From: Woeseia sp.
Lineage (GTDB): Bacteria > Pseudomonadota > Gammaproteobacteria > Steroidobacterales > Woeseiaceae
Reading direction: 5' to 3'
NCBI GenBank assembly: GCA_021773015.1
Contig: JAJFKW010000001.1
Span: forward strand, 2,463,305 to 2,527,304
Length of the DNA stretch: 64,000 nucleotides
In this document: piece after piece, positions 1-8,222 of the stretch
Layout: the number at the start of each line of letters is the position of its first letter
Position numbering within the stretch: position 1 is the first letter of the stretch
Program-made: the position numbers and the translations under genes
The notes under the pieces: model-generated
The model's database searches: none
What the model saw: the letters and a program-made list of their open reading frames with translations, nothing else
Told to the model about the DNA's origin: nothing

Positions 1-281
1 TTGAATACGACCGAAGCGGTGAGCGCGATCAGTAAGCCACTCGCGGCGATCGGCAGATAATTGAACCCAAGCCACAGCGGCTGATCGTTTGTCGGGCCAA
101 CCATCGCGTCTTGATCAGCCGAGCGCATGCCCGTCTCAAGTAAGGCATCCAACTCCAACTGCTCAAGTAGGTCTGGCTTGTCGATAAAGTATTCCTCAAA
201 CTCGACACGTTGCTCTGGTGTGAGTTTGTCTTGACGGTACTTGCCCGCAATACCGTGCTTTTCTATGAATTCTCGATCCAT
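1..281 (-). CDS. Putative anti-sigma factor, C-terminus outside window
   Basis: Reading leftwards from ATG at 281 gives an open frame to the window edge (93 residues). The first ~50 residues are charged (MDREFIEKHGIAGKY, then a RVEFEEYFIDKPDLLEQLEL stretch). That helical pattern is seen in N-terminal anti-sigma-like domains next to ECF sigma genes. A hydrophobic segment begins near residue 75 (LPIAASGLLIALTASVVF), consistent with a single membrane span. Its start overlaps the stop of the sigma-factor gene by one base (TGATG), implying translational coupling. The anti-sigma role is inferred from position and topology; no zinc-finger HxxxCxxC motif is visible in the part seen. Confidence 0.6.
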   Translation of the reverse strand, partial: MDREFIEKHGIAGKYRQDKLTPEQRVEFEEYFIDKPDLLEQLELDALLETGMRSADQDAMVGPTNDQPLWLGFNYLPIAASGLLIALTASVVF

Positions 282-1039
282 CAGTACACCAGTCCCTTGG
301 GTAATCTGGAAAGCGCACGCACGCCAGTGTGTAGTCCGCCCTGCATATGAAGGTGCGGTTGCAGCACATATTCTTTCACTCGAAACAAAACGAAACTCCG
401 ACTCGCATTCTGCAGAAAGCCGACACTTATGATCAAAAGGAAACTCAATAGATCGACGGCCGGCGGCCCGGAGCCGTCGGTTTCCTTACGAAGAATCAGC
501 TCCTTGAGCCGCGTTCGCGCCCTGTGAAGCACTGTATCTGCCTGCGAGTGAGTCAGATTCAGAGCTGAGCATATGACTTCCTTTTCTTCGCCGAGCAAGT
601 AGTGTCGCCGGAGAATGTCCTGATCGCGTTGCTGACTGAGCTCGGAGAGTATTGTCCGAACATAACTCTCGATTTGATTTTCACGCACGGAGGCCAGCAG
701 AGAGCCTTTCTCGTCTGCCACTCGATCGACAACCTCACTCGACGTATCTGTGTTCTGCCGTTTCTGCTTACGACGAAATCCGATGAGCAAATTTTCCCCA
801 ACCTTTCTTATGTACGAACTCAACGCGTGGGGGTGATCGATGAGGCCTTCTCTGGCTTTCGAAATGACAACCAGCAAAGCATCCTGTGCCAGGTCCCGAC
901 TGAGGTCTTGATCAGAGGTTTGGCGGTAGAGAATGAAATAGAGGCCGCGCCAGAAAATACCGACCAACGCACTCTCCGCACTCCTATCGCCAGACTGAAT
1001 CCGCTCCAGTAGAGCGGCGTAGTCAATCTTCTCTGACAT
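281..1039 (-). CDS. ECF-type RNA polymerase sigma factor
   Basis: 252-residue protein. Residues ~25-90 fit sigma region 2 (DLAQDALLVVISKA, then SYIRKVGENLLIGFRRK, the DNA-melting/-10 helix). Residues ~125-182 fit region 4, with the HTH EVICSALNLTHSQADTVLHR followed by ARTRLKELI. It should redirect core RNA polymerase to a stress or envelope regulon. The protein carries ~65 extra residues after region 4, including a hydrophobic run (DLLSFLLIISVGFLQ, ~196-210). Typical ECF factors stop near residue 190, so the tail is unusual and may be membrane- or partner-binding. The downstream gene overlaps the stop codon, so the tail is not an obvious frameshift product. The target promoter is not identifiable here. 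Confidence 0.85.
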   Translation of the reverse strand: MSEKIDYAALLERIQSGDRSAESALVGIFWRGLYFILYRQTSDQDLSRDLAQDALLVVISKAREGLIDHPHALSSYIRKVGENLLIGFRRKQKRQNTDTSSEVVDRVADEKGSLLASVRENQIESYVRTILSELSQQRDQDILRRHYLLGEEKEVICSALNLTHSQADTVLHRARTRLKELILRKETDGSGPPAVDLLSFLLIISVGFLQNASRSFVLFRVKEYVLQPHLHMQGGLHTGVRALSRLPKGLVY

Positions 1040-1523
1040 TAATGATCCCTAAAGAAACTATGTCCGACGAAACAATATCATCAAGAACTCCAAAAGATTA
1101 TATCGGTCTGTGCAGCACAGATCATATGCAGTGAAAAGAGATTGCGCAATTCGACACGACCATCGGCGTTCACGAATGTACTCAGTCAGCGACCGCAGAT
1201 TGCCGCTGGGTTGAAATGACCCATAGAATCGCTGTTTTTCTCAGCAGAGTTGACTATCTCTAACAAGCCAGTCTGATCAAATCGACTCTCGTCTTATAAC
1301 GATTAGTGATTCATGTAGGGACCGCTTCATCGACGGCTGGCGTAGAAACCAACGTGCAGTCCTAGTCTGACTATGTTCTTATGTAGTGCGAGAGATTTTG
1401 TAAGAGGAAATCTGGCAGGAACGCCCAAAATGCCAGGGCGCCAAAGCCGGGCAACCGGAATGGACCATCAGAAAGTTGTGCTTGGGGAGGAGTCGAACCA
1501 CCGACATGAGGCTTAGCAAGCCC
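1040..1523. other. Intergenic region with a tRNA 3'-half-like sequence
   Basis: No credible ORF. At 1480-1520, on the minus strand, the sequence folds like the 3' half of a class I tRNA. There is a 5-bp anticodon stem (GGGGC/GCCTC, one G-T pair) closing a 7-base loop TTGCTAA, then ATGTC, then a T-arm with loop TTCGACT and 4 of 5 stem pairs. No D-arm or 5' acceptor strand exists upstream, because the lipoprotein stop codon lies there, so it is not a functional tRNA. A 10-bp palindrome attgcgcaat sits at 1141-1150. The fragment may be an old integration scar. Confidence 0.5.
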
Positions 1524-2225
1524 CTAGAATCCGAACGAAGCAATTAGCAGTAACCCTACCTGACTCTTTTCTTTGAATCGGACTTGTGTTTCTCCAACCG
1601 GTGGGGCCTGGTTTTCTACGAATCCATCTCCGAGTATCTGGACATTTGGATCCACGACTACACCGATACCGATGTTCCAGCTAGTTCCGGTTTCGTCAGG
1701 TCGTTTGAATCCAATCATCACACCAAGAGCGACAGCTTCGATAATTTCGTCAGTCCCAGGCTGCAGTGCGACGAAGGGACCAACTCCCCAATTTCCTGGT
1801 TTGACATTCCATATTCGTGTTGCTGGTTGAAAAAAATAGTGGCTCTCAAGCATCACCCGAGCAACAGAGTTTTCCTCATCCGTTATGCGAACGACACTCT
1901 CGCCTGTTTGTTCGTTTGAGACGATTTGGGCTCCATTGATACGATCATTGCTTCCACTATCAATTGTTAGAGAAATTCCTGCACCGAAGTTGAGTCCAGC
2001 GAACTCTTTTTGGCCTTTTGCTTCACCATCCGCCTCCTCCTTTTTGAGAATATCCTCACCCTTGAGACTTGCAACTTCAGCTGGTTTCATCGCCAATAGT
2101 CTATTTTTGTTCTTTATTTCATCTTCCATAGACGTCGTTAACCCACAACCTGAGATCGAAATTGCTACCAGCGTCGCGGCAGCGGTGTATAGTAATCCGG
2201 CGTTACAATATCTAGATGTTCTCAT
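1524..2225 (-). CDS. Hypothetical lipoprotein
   Basis: 233 residues with a lipoprotein signal: Arg near the N-terminus, hydrophobic core LLYTAAATLVAISI, lipobox SGC with Cys27. A charged linker (~35-75, rich in K/E) leads to a C-terminal domain (~75-233) of alternating hydrophobic residues with Gly/Asn turns, ending in Phe (LLLIASFGF). That pattern resembles outer-membrane or surface beta-structured proteins. I do not recognise a family. Isolated gene; probably anchored to the outer membrane. Confidence 0.7.
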   Translation of the reverse strand: MRTSRYCNAGLLYTAAATLVAISISGCGLTTSMEDEIKNKNRLLAMKPAEVASLKGEDILKKEEADGEAKGQKEFAGLNFGAGISLTIDSGSNDRINGAQIVSNEQTGESVVRITDEENSVARVMLESHYFFQPATRIWNVKPGNWGVGPFVALQPGTDEIIEAVALGVMIGFKRPDETGTSWNIGIGVVVDPNVQILGDGFVENQAPPVGETQVRFKEKSQVGLLLIASFGF

Positions 2226-2780
2226 TCTAGGGATCCTTCGTAATGGCGAAGCTCAGTTGGGATTTCTTCCAGTTGGCACGTAACAATATCGGCATTGAAA
2301 ATTAGTCCAAATAAGAGGTGCCAGATCCATTTGTCTCGGCCTGTATCACGGTTACAGGACTCTATTTGAAGTCGTTATTATATTCAGTGTCATTACGGCG
2401 TCGTTTATCTCACTTAATTTGACAAAACGGCATTGGGCATTGCGGGAATGGCTCTTCGTCCACCAGAAACTCTAGGCAGTTTCAATTCGCCGGCATATTC
2501 TGTATCTCCTCTATCTGGAATGGATCCTAAAAGACCGGAGGACAAGGGTGGATTGGAACCCCTTGATACCGCCGCACCAAATTTGCTGAATCCCATAAGA
2601 CAACTTTAATCTCGACGAGCAAAACGGTCGAATCGATTCATCCAGATTAATCCGATTGCAAGCAGGCCTGGCGCCGTCATGCAGCCACTATATAGGCTGT
2701 GCTCGCTTCGTCCTTCGTGAGAACTGTATTGAGAATTTATTGTGTCGCCTCGACCCGTTGTCTTTGGAAGGAATCTATCG
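2226..2780. other. Intergenic, no convincing gene
   Basis: About 555 bases without a supported gene. A 60-residue minus-strand ORF (2414-2596) has no recognisable features. The only structure noted is a 6-bp hairpin at 2543-2565 (caaggg/cccttg) that resembles a T-arm, but its loop (TTCCAAT) violates the TTCRA rule, so I do not call a tRNA. Confidence 0.5.
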
Positions 2781-3401
2781 TTATGAACCCTTGGCTGCGT
2801 AGTATGCGGTGACGATCGGGTCGTTACCGATACGTTCCTCGTGCGCCGCGAGACTCGGCGCGAGCTTATCGACTAGGTCGGTAGGCACATGATCAAGCGT
2901 TCCTGCACGCAGCGAACGAATCTGCATGTACACCTTTAGATCGGCGACGGTCAGCTTGTTGTCGGCAAAGTACTCTCCTCCGCCGCGCTGCAGAATTTCT
3001 GCAAGGCCCTTGACGATAACACTGATCCAGCCATCGGAGAGTTTCTCTCGTGCCGCTTTGAGCTCATCGCCCTCTAGACCGAACGTATGCACAATATGGT
3101 GCAACAGGTCTTCGACCGCACCCATAGCCTCGTCGCAGAATAAGGCTTGTAGATCGTCCTCGGGATACAGGCCGGCCATCTTGCCGACGTAACGCAACAT
3201 CGAATTCGATTGCGTGACGATGACGCCGTCAACCTCAAGTTCCGGCGAGCACGTGAAACGCATATCGCCGCGGGTCTTCATGAACTCGTCGAACGAGATT
3301 CGATGGTCCTCAAAATCAACGCCGGCGGCGTGAAAGGCAATGCGGATGGGCTCTCCGCGACCGCCGTTGAAGTCGAAGTACGTCAGCTTAAATTTGGACA
3401 T
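2781..3401 (-). CDS. Glutathione S-transferase (sigma/alpha-like)
   Basis: 206 residues, normal length for cytosolic GSTs. The N-terminal thioredoxin-fold domain (1-80) has the catalytic Tyr8 in YFDFNGGRGEPIR, typical of sigma/alpha/mu/pi classes. It also has the glutathione-binding segment QSNSMLRYVGKMAGLYP (~64-80, cis-Pro region upstream). The all-helical C-terminal domain (~85-206) contains FADNKLTVADLKVY, the conserved N-capping region of helix alpha6. It should conjugate glutathione to electrophiles or act as an isomerase; the substrate cannot be told. Single gene, start preceded by a purine-rich stretch. Confidence 0.92.
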   Translation of the reverse strand: MSKFKLTYFDFNGGRGEPIRIAFHAAGVDFEDHRISFDEFMKTRGDMRFTCSPELEVDGVIVTQSNSMLRYVGKMAGLYPEDDLQALFCDEAMGAVEDLLHHIVHTFGLEGDELKAAREKLSDGWISVIVKGLAEILQRGGGEYFADNKLTVADLKVYMQIRSLRAGTLDHVPTDLVDKLAPSLAAHEERIGNDPIVTAYYAAKGS

Positions 3402-3572
3402 CTGATGCTTTCCTTACGATCATTAATTGATTGGGATAAATTCACGATACCGAAAACCGGGGACAGTTTACCTATTTGCTCTGATGACCGGCGTATTGCG
3501 ACAAGAAAATAGTTTATCCCCCAAAAATCGCGATTTTTTTCGAACGCATGACCGCAGACTACAGCGTAGGCC

Positions 3573-3589
3573 CTAACCGAAATGGTTAG
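3573..3589. promoter_or_regulatory. Palindromic operator-like site, copy 1
   Basis: CTAACC-GAAAT-GGTTAG, a perfect 6+6 inverted repeat. It lies 64 bp upstream of the exported-protein gene starting at 3653 and in the divergent gap with the GST gene. Exact relatives occur at 6511, 14114 and 15926. Confidence 0.65.
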
Positions 3590-3652
3590 TTTACGAGCAA
3601 ACCCAGAATCGCCATTGTTAAATGCAATCGCCACAACGCTGAGTGCGCCGCC

Positions 3653-4006
3653 ATGCATCGTCTATTGCTCCCTATCGCCGTATCCGTGGTCCTGCTAAAT
3701 CCCACTGCAGGCGCTTATGCCGATCCGTTCAACTCTGGAGGGCGTTGGGCGCCAGAGGACGCGATGTTCGATGCTGCACGAGTCGTGGCAACGAACGAGC
3801 CCTTTCTATACTCCTCGGGCGGCTTCGTTTGTTCCCCCAAATACGACACCTCATATCGCACGATCGCGGTAAAATTGCCAAAGCGCCCACTGGGTTGCGG
3901 GTGTGTCATCACCGGGTCGAGCATGCAGAAGTCGGCTTACGCGCGCATCTTCAACAATGAAGTCTTGGCGTTGTTGCAGCAACAGCGTTTGAAAAACTCT
4001 GACTAA
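3653..4006 (+). CDS. Small exported hypothetical protein
   Basis: 117 residues with a clear signal peptide (MHRLLLPIAVSVVLLNPTAGAYA, cleavage about residue 23). The mature ~94 residues contain three Cys (FVCSPKYD and GCGCVI), suggesting disulfides in the periplasm. No family recognised. It is the first gene after palindromic site copy 1 and is followed, 78 bp after its stop, by the Cys-rich lipoprotein gene in the same direction. Confidence 0.7.
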   Translation: MHRLLLPIAVSVVLLNPTAGAYADPFNSGGRWAPEDAMFDAARVVATNEPFLYSSGGFVCSPKYDTSYRTIAVKLPKRPLGCGCVITGSSMQKSAYARIFNNEVLALLQQQRLKNSD

Positions 4007-4083
4007 CGGTTGTAAGCTTGTTTGAGAATGTTTTGATCGGAGTATTGCTGAAGGTGAATTATTTGGCTCAAATACATAGGCAG

Positions 4084-5595
4084 ATGTCGACGCGACTTTT
4101 GCGCCTGCCTGCAGCCGTTACGTTAATACTTCTGTTTATCGGCTGCACTCCGTATAGCGACCGACCGGCGATTTTTGAAGACAGCGCACTAACCCAATCC
4201 CAGATCGAACAATTGAACGGCAGCTATCACTCCACTGGCGACAACGGAGACTACGTCAGTCTTAGCTGGACTGCCCGTGAGAGGTCGTGGCAGCTACGAT
4301 CTATTAAGGACAGTTCATCGGCAGTTAATGCACTCTTTACAACTTCGCTTCCGGCCGCCAACTGGGTAAAAAAAGGCGAGAGTGATGTACTTCCGCTACA
4401 TTTTGAAGGCGTGGCCTTGGCTTCTTATATACCAGGTACAGAACTTATTCTGGTCGCTGTTCCAAGCGCGACCGTCAGGATTCGCGAGCCGAACAAGCCA
4501 GGACTGACGGAATCCCCAGATCCTACCAAGCCCACCAACAAGAACATATTCGCAATCTTCAAAAAAGAAGGTCGAACACTAACGCTAAAAATATTCAGCG
4601 ACTCCGACGACTCTCTGAAAGCAATTTTCGGCGACCTCAAGAAACCGCTGCCAACCGACCGCCTACTCGTCTATTTGAAAGCGAACGCCGCGAAGATTAT
4701 GGCGGACGAATCTTTGCCGGTTTACCTGCGATCCTCACCAAGCTTAGCGGCGCACGTAGATGCACGGATTGAAGCTTCTCTGGATGCCGCAGATGATCGC
4801 GAAAGAAAAAAGGATGAGGAGCTGGCAAAGTTGGCACCAAAACCGGCAACACCGAAACCCAAACCCCCGATCTCTTCCGGTGAGCCGGTAACGCACCCCG
4901 CGCCTCGCGTTACAAACAATACTTCGACACCACCGCCAACCCAACCTGCCAGCAGCCAACGCCGCCCACTGACAGCCAAAGAAACCGGCGAAGTTATCGG
5001 CTGGATGTTGAAAATGATGGTTGGCTCCGATAGCTCAAATTCTTCTTCCAATTCGAATACAAGCGCAAGCCGCAATCCATCAGTTGCACCGAACGGTGCC
5101 TTAGCCAGTTGTCGGGCCGACGCCAGCCGACACATCACGGAGTGCGCCAAGGTCACAGACTACAGCACATGCGGTACAACTGGCTGCGATGAGACTATCA
5201 TCTGTGATGCGCGATTAAGCGATTGCGTGGACCATGACTCACCTTACGGTGCCAGAGGAATTTTCTACTGTGACACGCGAAATTGGCGCAATCGTGATGC
5301 CAATCGCGAGGTTGTCCTAAATGATGCATGCGCCACAGAGAGGGAGGCCGCCCAGGCCTGCAATCGCCGCGTCGACTCAGAGATCGCAAAGTGCACTGTC
5401 GGTACGGCAGATTGCGTGCTTGGTCAAGGATGCACTTACAGTTCGACGGTGTGCGATAAATATGCGAACTATTGTGAACGGACTATCGACGACGAGCATG
5501 CGAGTGCGACGGGTGAAGTCTTTTATTGTCACACCAAGTCGCCGTATACAATAGACACCAACCGGCAAACGGTAATTACCAAAGCTTGCAACTGA
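4084..5595 (+). CDS. Cys-rich lipoprotein with a C-terminal tandem repeat
   Basis: I choose ATG 4084 because it places a perfect lipoprotein signal at the N-terminus (MSTRLLRLPA, hydrophobic core, lipobox FIGC, Cys21). An upstream TTG at 4018 would bury it. The 503-residue product has a globular N-half and a Pro/Lys/Thr-rich low-complexity linker (~250-330, with APKPATPKPKPP). A Cys-rich C-terminal third (~350-503) is built of two diverged repeats. Each begins C-x(7-8)-I-x-(E/K)-C and ends with a (I/V)FYC...(V)L/ITxAC signature, preceded by D-C-V/C-E-x-D/T. The Cys pattern implies extracytoplasmic disulfides. Family unknown. Confidence 0.75.
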   Translation: MSTRLLRLPAAVTLILLFIGCTPYSDRPAIFEDSALTQSQIEQLNGSYHSTGDNGDYVSLSWTARERSWQLRSIKDSSSAVNALFTTSLPAANWVKKGESDVLPLHFEGVALASYIPGTELILVAVPSATVRIREPNKPGLTESPDPTKPTNKNIFAIFKKEGRTLTLKIFSDSDDSLKAIFGDLKKPLPTDRLLVYLKANAAKIMADESLPVYLRSSPSLAAHVDARIEASLDAADDRERKKDEELAKLAPKPATPKPKPPISSGEPVTHPAPRVTNNTSTPPPTQPASSQRRPLTAKETGEVIGWMLKMMVGSDSSNSSSNSNTSASRNPSVAPNGALASCRADASRHITECAKVTDYSTCGTTGCDETIICDARLSDCVDHDSPYGARGIFYCDTRNWRNRDANREVVLNDACATEREAAQACNRRVDSEIAKCTVGTADCVLGQGCTYSSTVCDKYANYCERTIDDEHASATGEVFYCHTKSPYTIDTNRQTVITKACN

Positions 5596-5670
5596 TCCTG
5601 CCGTTTTACGCCGCAGCTGGCATTGTCTCTAGCGATCCAGAAGCATAATGGGCGTGGTATGGGGTCGCGG

Positions 5671-6453
5671 TCACCCGACCTCACACAGTGTTGTCTCAAT
5701 ATGACGCAGCAGTGCGAGCAAATCATCACGATGCATAGTGCAGTTCATAAATTGACTGCAGACCTCCGTGTGCTTTAACTCGAGATTTTCCAAATCGATT
5801 AACACCTTATCTAGCGCGTGCATCGGCTCGATCCGCCCGAATTTTTCGCAACTTGCCTCTATCATTTCCGGGTCGAACGCAAACGCCTCTATTCCGCAAC
5901 AATCAGGCAAGCAATGTGACAACGACATCAGGAATTTCCGCAGTGGGTGCAATATCGGGTCAACATCTCGTGCTCGACGATAATTCGTCACCTCCCTTCT
6001 CTCAAGCCATCGACCCTGGCCAAGCGGAATGCCTAAAAGCGCATGCTGCACAGCGCGGCTGAGACCCTTGTAACTCGGATTAGCACGAATCTTGGCGACC
6101 AGAGCCTCGCGCCAAGATGTGTAATCGGCGCAGCCCCATAGCGACCGATCCTCAATACAGTAACCGCCGCTTCCGTCGCACAGTTGCTGCTGCAGGAATA
6201 AGAACTCAGCTTCACTGACTTCGACGGGCGTCCACTCGTCCGCGCGATCATTTTGAGGTCCGCGCGCGATAAGCTGGTTCACAATATGCAAAGGGGGCAT
6301 CACCCCCAGCCGGCCAATCGCGTCCCAGAACTCCTCCACATAGAGGGAGCGCATGAATTGGTGGAGAGATATTGTTTCCTCGACTTGTTTGGGTGTCGGC
6401 AAAACCCCTTTCCAATCGTGTGTTTGCGTTTTTTTTAGTTGTAAAGAAATCAT
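5671..6453 (-). CDS. Hypothetical cytoplasmic protein
   Basis: 260 residues, no signal peptide or membrane segment, nine Cys scattered in the C-terminal half (for example HCLPDCCGIEAF and QFMNCTMHRDD). No family recognised. Its start lies 58 bp from palindromic site copy 2, so it is a candidate member of the local regulon. It converges on the Cys-rich lipoprotein gene. Confidence 0.65.
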   Translation of the reverse strand: MISLQLKKTQTHDWKGVLPTPKQVEETISLHQFMRSLYVEEFWDAIGRLGVMPPLHIVNQLIARGPQNDRADEWTPVEVSEAEFLFLQQQLCDGSGGYCIEDRSLWGCADYTSWREALVAKIRANPSYKGLSRAVQHALLGIPLGQGRWLERREVTNYRRARDVDPILHPLRKFLMSLSHCLPDCCGIEAFAFDPEMIEASCEKFGRIEPMHALDKVLIDLENLELKHTEVCSQFMNCTMHRDDLLALLRHIETTLCEVG

Positions 6454-6510
6454 CCGTATTCACCCGCAAGAGGATTCGCGTAATTTAGCGAATAATTCGG
6501 CCTGAATCAT

Positions 6511-6527
6511 CTAACCATAATGGTTAG
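6511..6527. promoter_or_regulatory. Palindromic operator-like site, copy 2
   Basis: CTAACC-ATAAT-GGTTAG, perfect inverted repeat 58 bp upstream of the minus-strand gene starting at 6453. It is also ~115 bp beyond the end of the response-regulator gene. Confidence 0.65.
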
Positions 6528-6643
6528 TAGCACCCGCTACTCCAAAGTTTTACGGTACAGGCAAGTCACACCAATCCAGGAAACGAAATGGCCACCCAAG
6601 TTGGCGCGCAGACAGCAACGCATGAACCATTGGGTTCGCCTGA

Positions 6644-7360
6644 CTATTCGGGGGCGCAGTGGGCAAGTCTATAACCATAGTCTTCGCTCAAAATTTGTGG
6701 CGCATCGTCCACTGCAGCCAGCGCCCCGCGCAAGCGGCTAATTGCATTGTTGATAGGCGCGTCTTGCGGCGCCAGATTTCGATAGTCAGGCCACACCTCA
6801 TGCCAAAGTGCCTTGCGGCTTATCCATTCACCCTGCCGCATCGTCAGCGCCTGCAGCAGTTGGAAACTCTTCGGCTGCAGGGTCAACACGTCGCCGTTAA
6901 CGAGCGCCGTCTTCGACGTCGTACGCACTTCGAGGCCGCCGAAGAAGAACACACTAGTGGGAGATCGTTGGGTCTGTACTCGTCGGGCGACTGCGCGCAA
7001 GCGAGCGCACAATTCAGCAAACTCAAAAGGCTTGTTAATGTAATCGTCAGCGCCGGAATCAAGGCCAAGAACGTGATCGTGAACCGAGCTCAAGCTACTC
7101 GTGACCAGAATCCCGGGCCTCGGTATTTCAAGCTCATCCAGCCACACAAGATAGGACAGACCATCAACGTTATCGCTCAACATCCGGTCCAACACCACGA
7201 TCTCTATGTCATGAGACGCGGTGAGCTCCTTTGCAACTTGCACCGAGTCAGCATTCAGCACTTCCAAACCCAAATCAATTTCACGCAAAGCTTCGTAGAT
7301 AATCTGCCGTTCCGACTCAATGTCTTCAACCACAAGCACGCACTTACTCGTAACCACCAA
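6644..7360 (-). CDS. OmpR/PhoB-family response regulator
   Basis: 238 residues. Receiver domain (7-125): acidic patch VVEDIESE, phospho-acceptor Asp in IVVLDRMLSD (~58), Thr/Ser switch in LVTSS, and Lys in INKPFEFAEL. Winged-helix C-terminal domain (~140-235) has the PhoB-type layout: L-Q-P-K-S-F-Q-L-L, RKALWHEVWPD recognition region, NNAISRLRGAL and a YGYRL wing. It is a transcription factor activated by phosphotransfer. It is transcribed away from the lipoprotein-kinase pair at 7439-9569, probably its partner. The palindrome CTAACCNNAATGGTTAG is the obvious candidate binding site in this block, but that link is inference. Confidence 0.9.
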   Translation of the reverse strand: MVVTSKCVLVVEDIESERQIIYEALREIDLGLEVLNADSVQVAKELTASHDIEIVVLDRMLSDNVDGLSYLVWLDELEIPRPGILVTSSLSSVHDHVLGLDSGADDYINKPFEFAELCARLRAVARRVQTQRSPTSVFFFGGLEVRTTSKTALVNGDVLTLQPKSFQLLQALTMRQGEWISRKALWHEVWPDYRNLAPQDAPINNAISRLRGALAAVDDAPQILSEDYGYRLAHCAPE

Positions 7361-7438
7361 TTACTCCTCTGCACATAACAAATCGTTAGCAGAACACATA
7401 CGGATTAACGCATAATAAATGTTGTTCGGAGAGATTAC

Positions 7439-8215
7439 TTGACTGATATAAAGCGCCTTTCTTTCGTTTTCCTCGTCGTCTGCCTCGCTGCCTGTTCTTC
7501 CACAGGCAGCGGCCAACAAAACCCAACGAAGGCGGAGAAGCAGGAGAAGCAGGAGCATGTTTCATTCACGATTGTGAATATTCTGGTTTGCACGGAGAGG
7601 GCTTTCCGTTCCGCAGTGGACCAGGAAAACCCGTTGGAAATGGCACGGGCGGCTAGAGAACGGGCTGGGCTTTTGTTGGGCGACAGTGGGTCGGAATTCG
7701 AAATATCACTGGGTCGTAATATCGCCAAAATGTTCAGCGCGGCGATCAGAGCGGCAGCACAAAATGAAGAGTTAGTTAGCAGAATTCAGCGGATGCAACG
7801 CCGTGCGTTTGGCCCTGAGGTCATGCTCGGCTCGCAGATCAAAAAATTTGAAGGACCCTTAGATGCGATACAAAGGCGACTTCTACAAGATCGCGGCAGC
7901 GAAGTGCTCGCCGTCCTTAGACCCGGGCAACCGATCACGATAACGTTCTCTGCGGAATCGTCTAACGGCCTTCCCATCTATATCCAACCACAGCGACCTG
8001 ATGCAGCCGCACAACAGACCATACGCATGAAAGTCACGCATGCCGAAAACACGGACTTAGAATCCACCCCGCTATGTGATGACCGGCGAACGCATGGACG
8101 GCTGATATGCTACCTGCCACCCATGGCGGACATCCCGCTGATGATGGTCATCGAGTCTGAGACGAAGGCTTCTATGCCGATTTACATATTTATCGGTGAC
8201 AAGGTGGACAGGTAG
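7439..8215 (+). CDS. Lipoprotein preceding the sensor kinase
   Basis: 258 residues from TTG 7439. Lipoprotein signal with lipobox LAAC (Cys19), then a KAEKQEKQE linker. The body contains a helical stretch (~45-135, EMARAARERAGLL...SAAIRAAAQNEELVSRIQRMQRR) and a C-terminal beta-rich part (~150-258). Family not recognised. It ends 8 bp before the kinase GTG at 8223, so the two are probably co-transcribed. It could be a periplasmic sensing partner; this is inferred only from position. Confidence 0.75.
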   Translation: MTDIKRLSFVFLVVCLAACSSTGSGQQNPTKAEKQEKQEHVSFTIVNILVCTERAFRSAVDQENPLEMARAARERAGLLLGDSGSEFEISLGRNIAKMFSAAIRAAAQNEELVSRIQRMQRRAFGPEVMLGSQIKKFEGPLDAIQRRLLQDRGSEVLAVLRPGQPITITFSAESSNGLPIYIQPQRPDAAAQQTIRMKVTHAENTDLESTPLCDDRRTHGRLICYLPPMADIPLMMVIESETKASMPIYIFIGDKVDR

Positions 8216-8222
8216 AGGCAAA

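Noticed and set aside
2543-2565. T-arm-like hairpin suggesting a tRNA
   Set aside because: The loop TTCCAAT violates TTCRA and no anticodon or acceptor arms are present.
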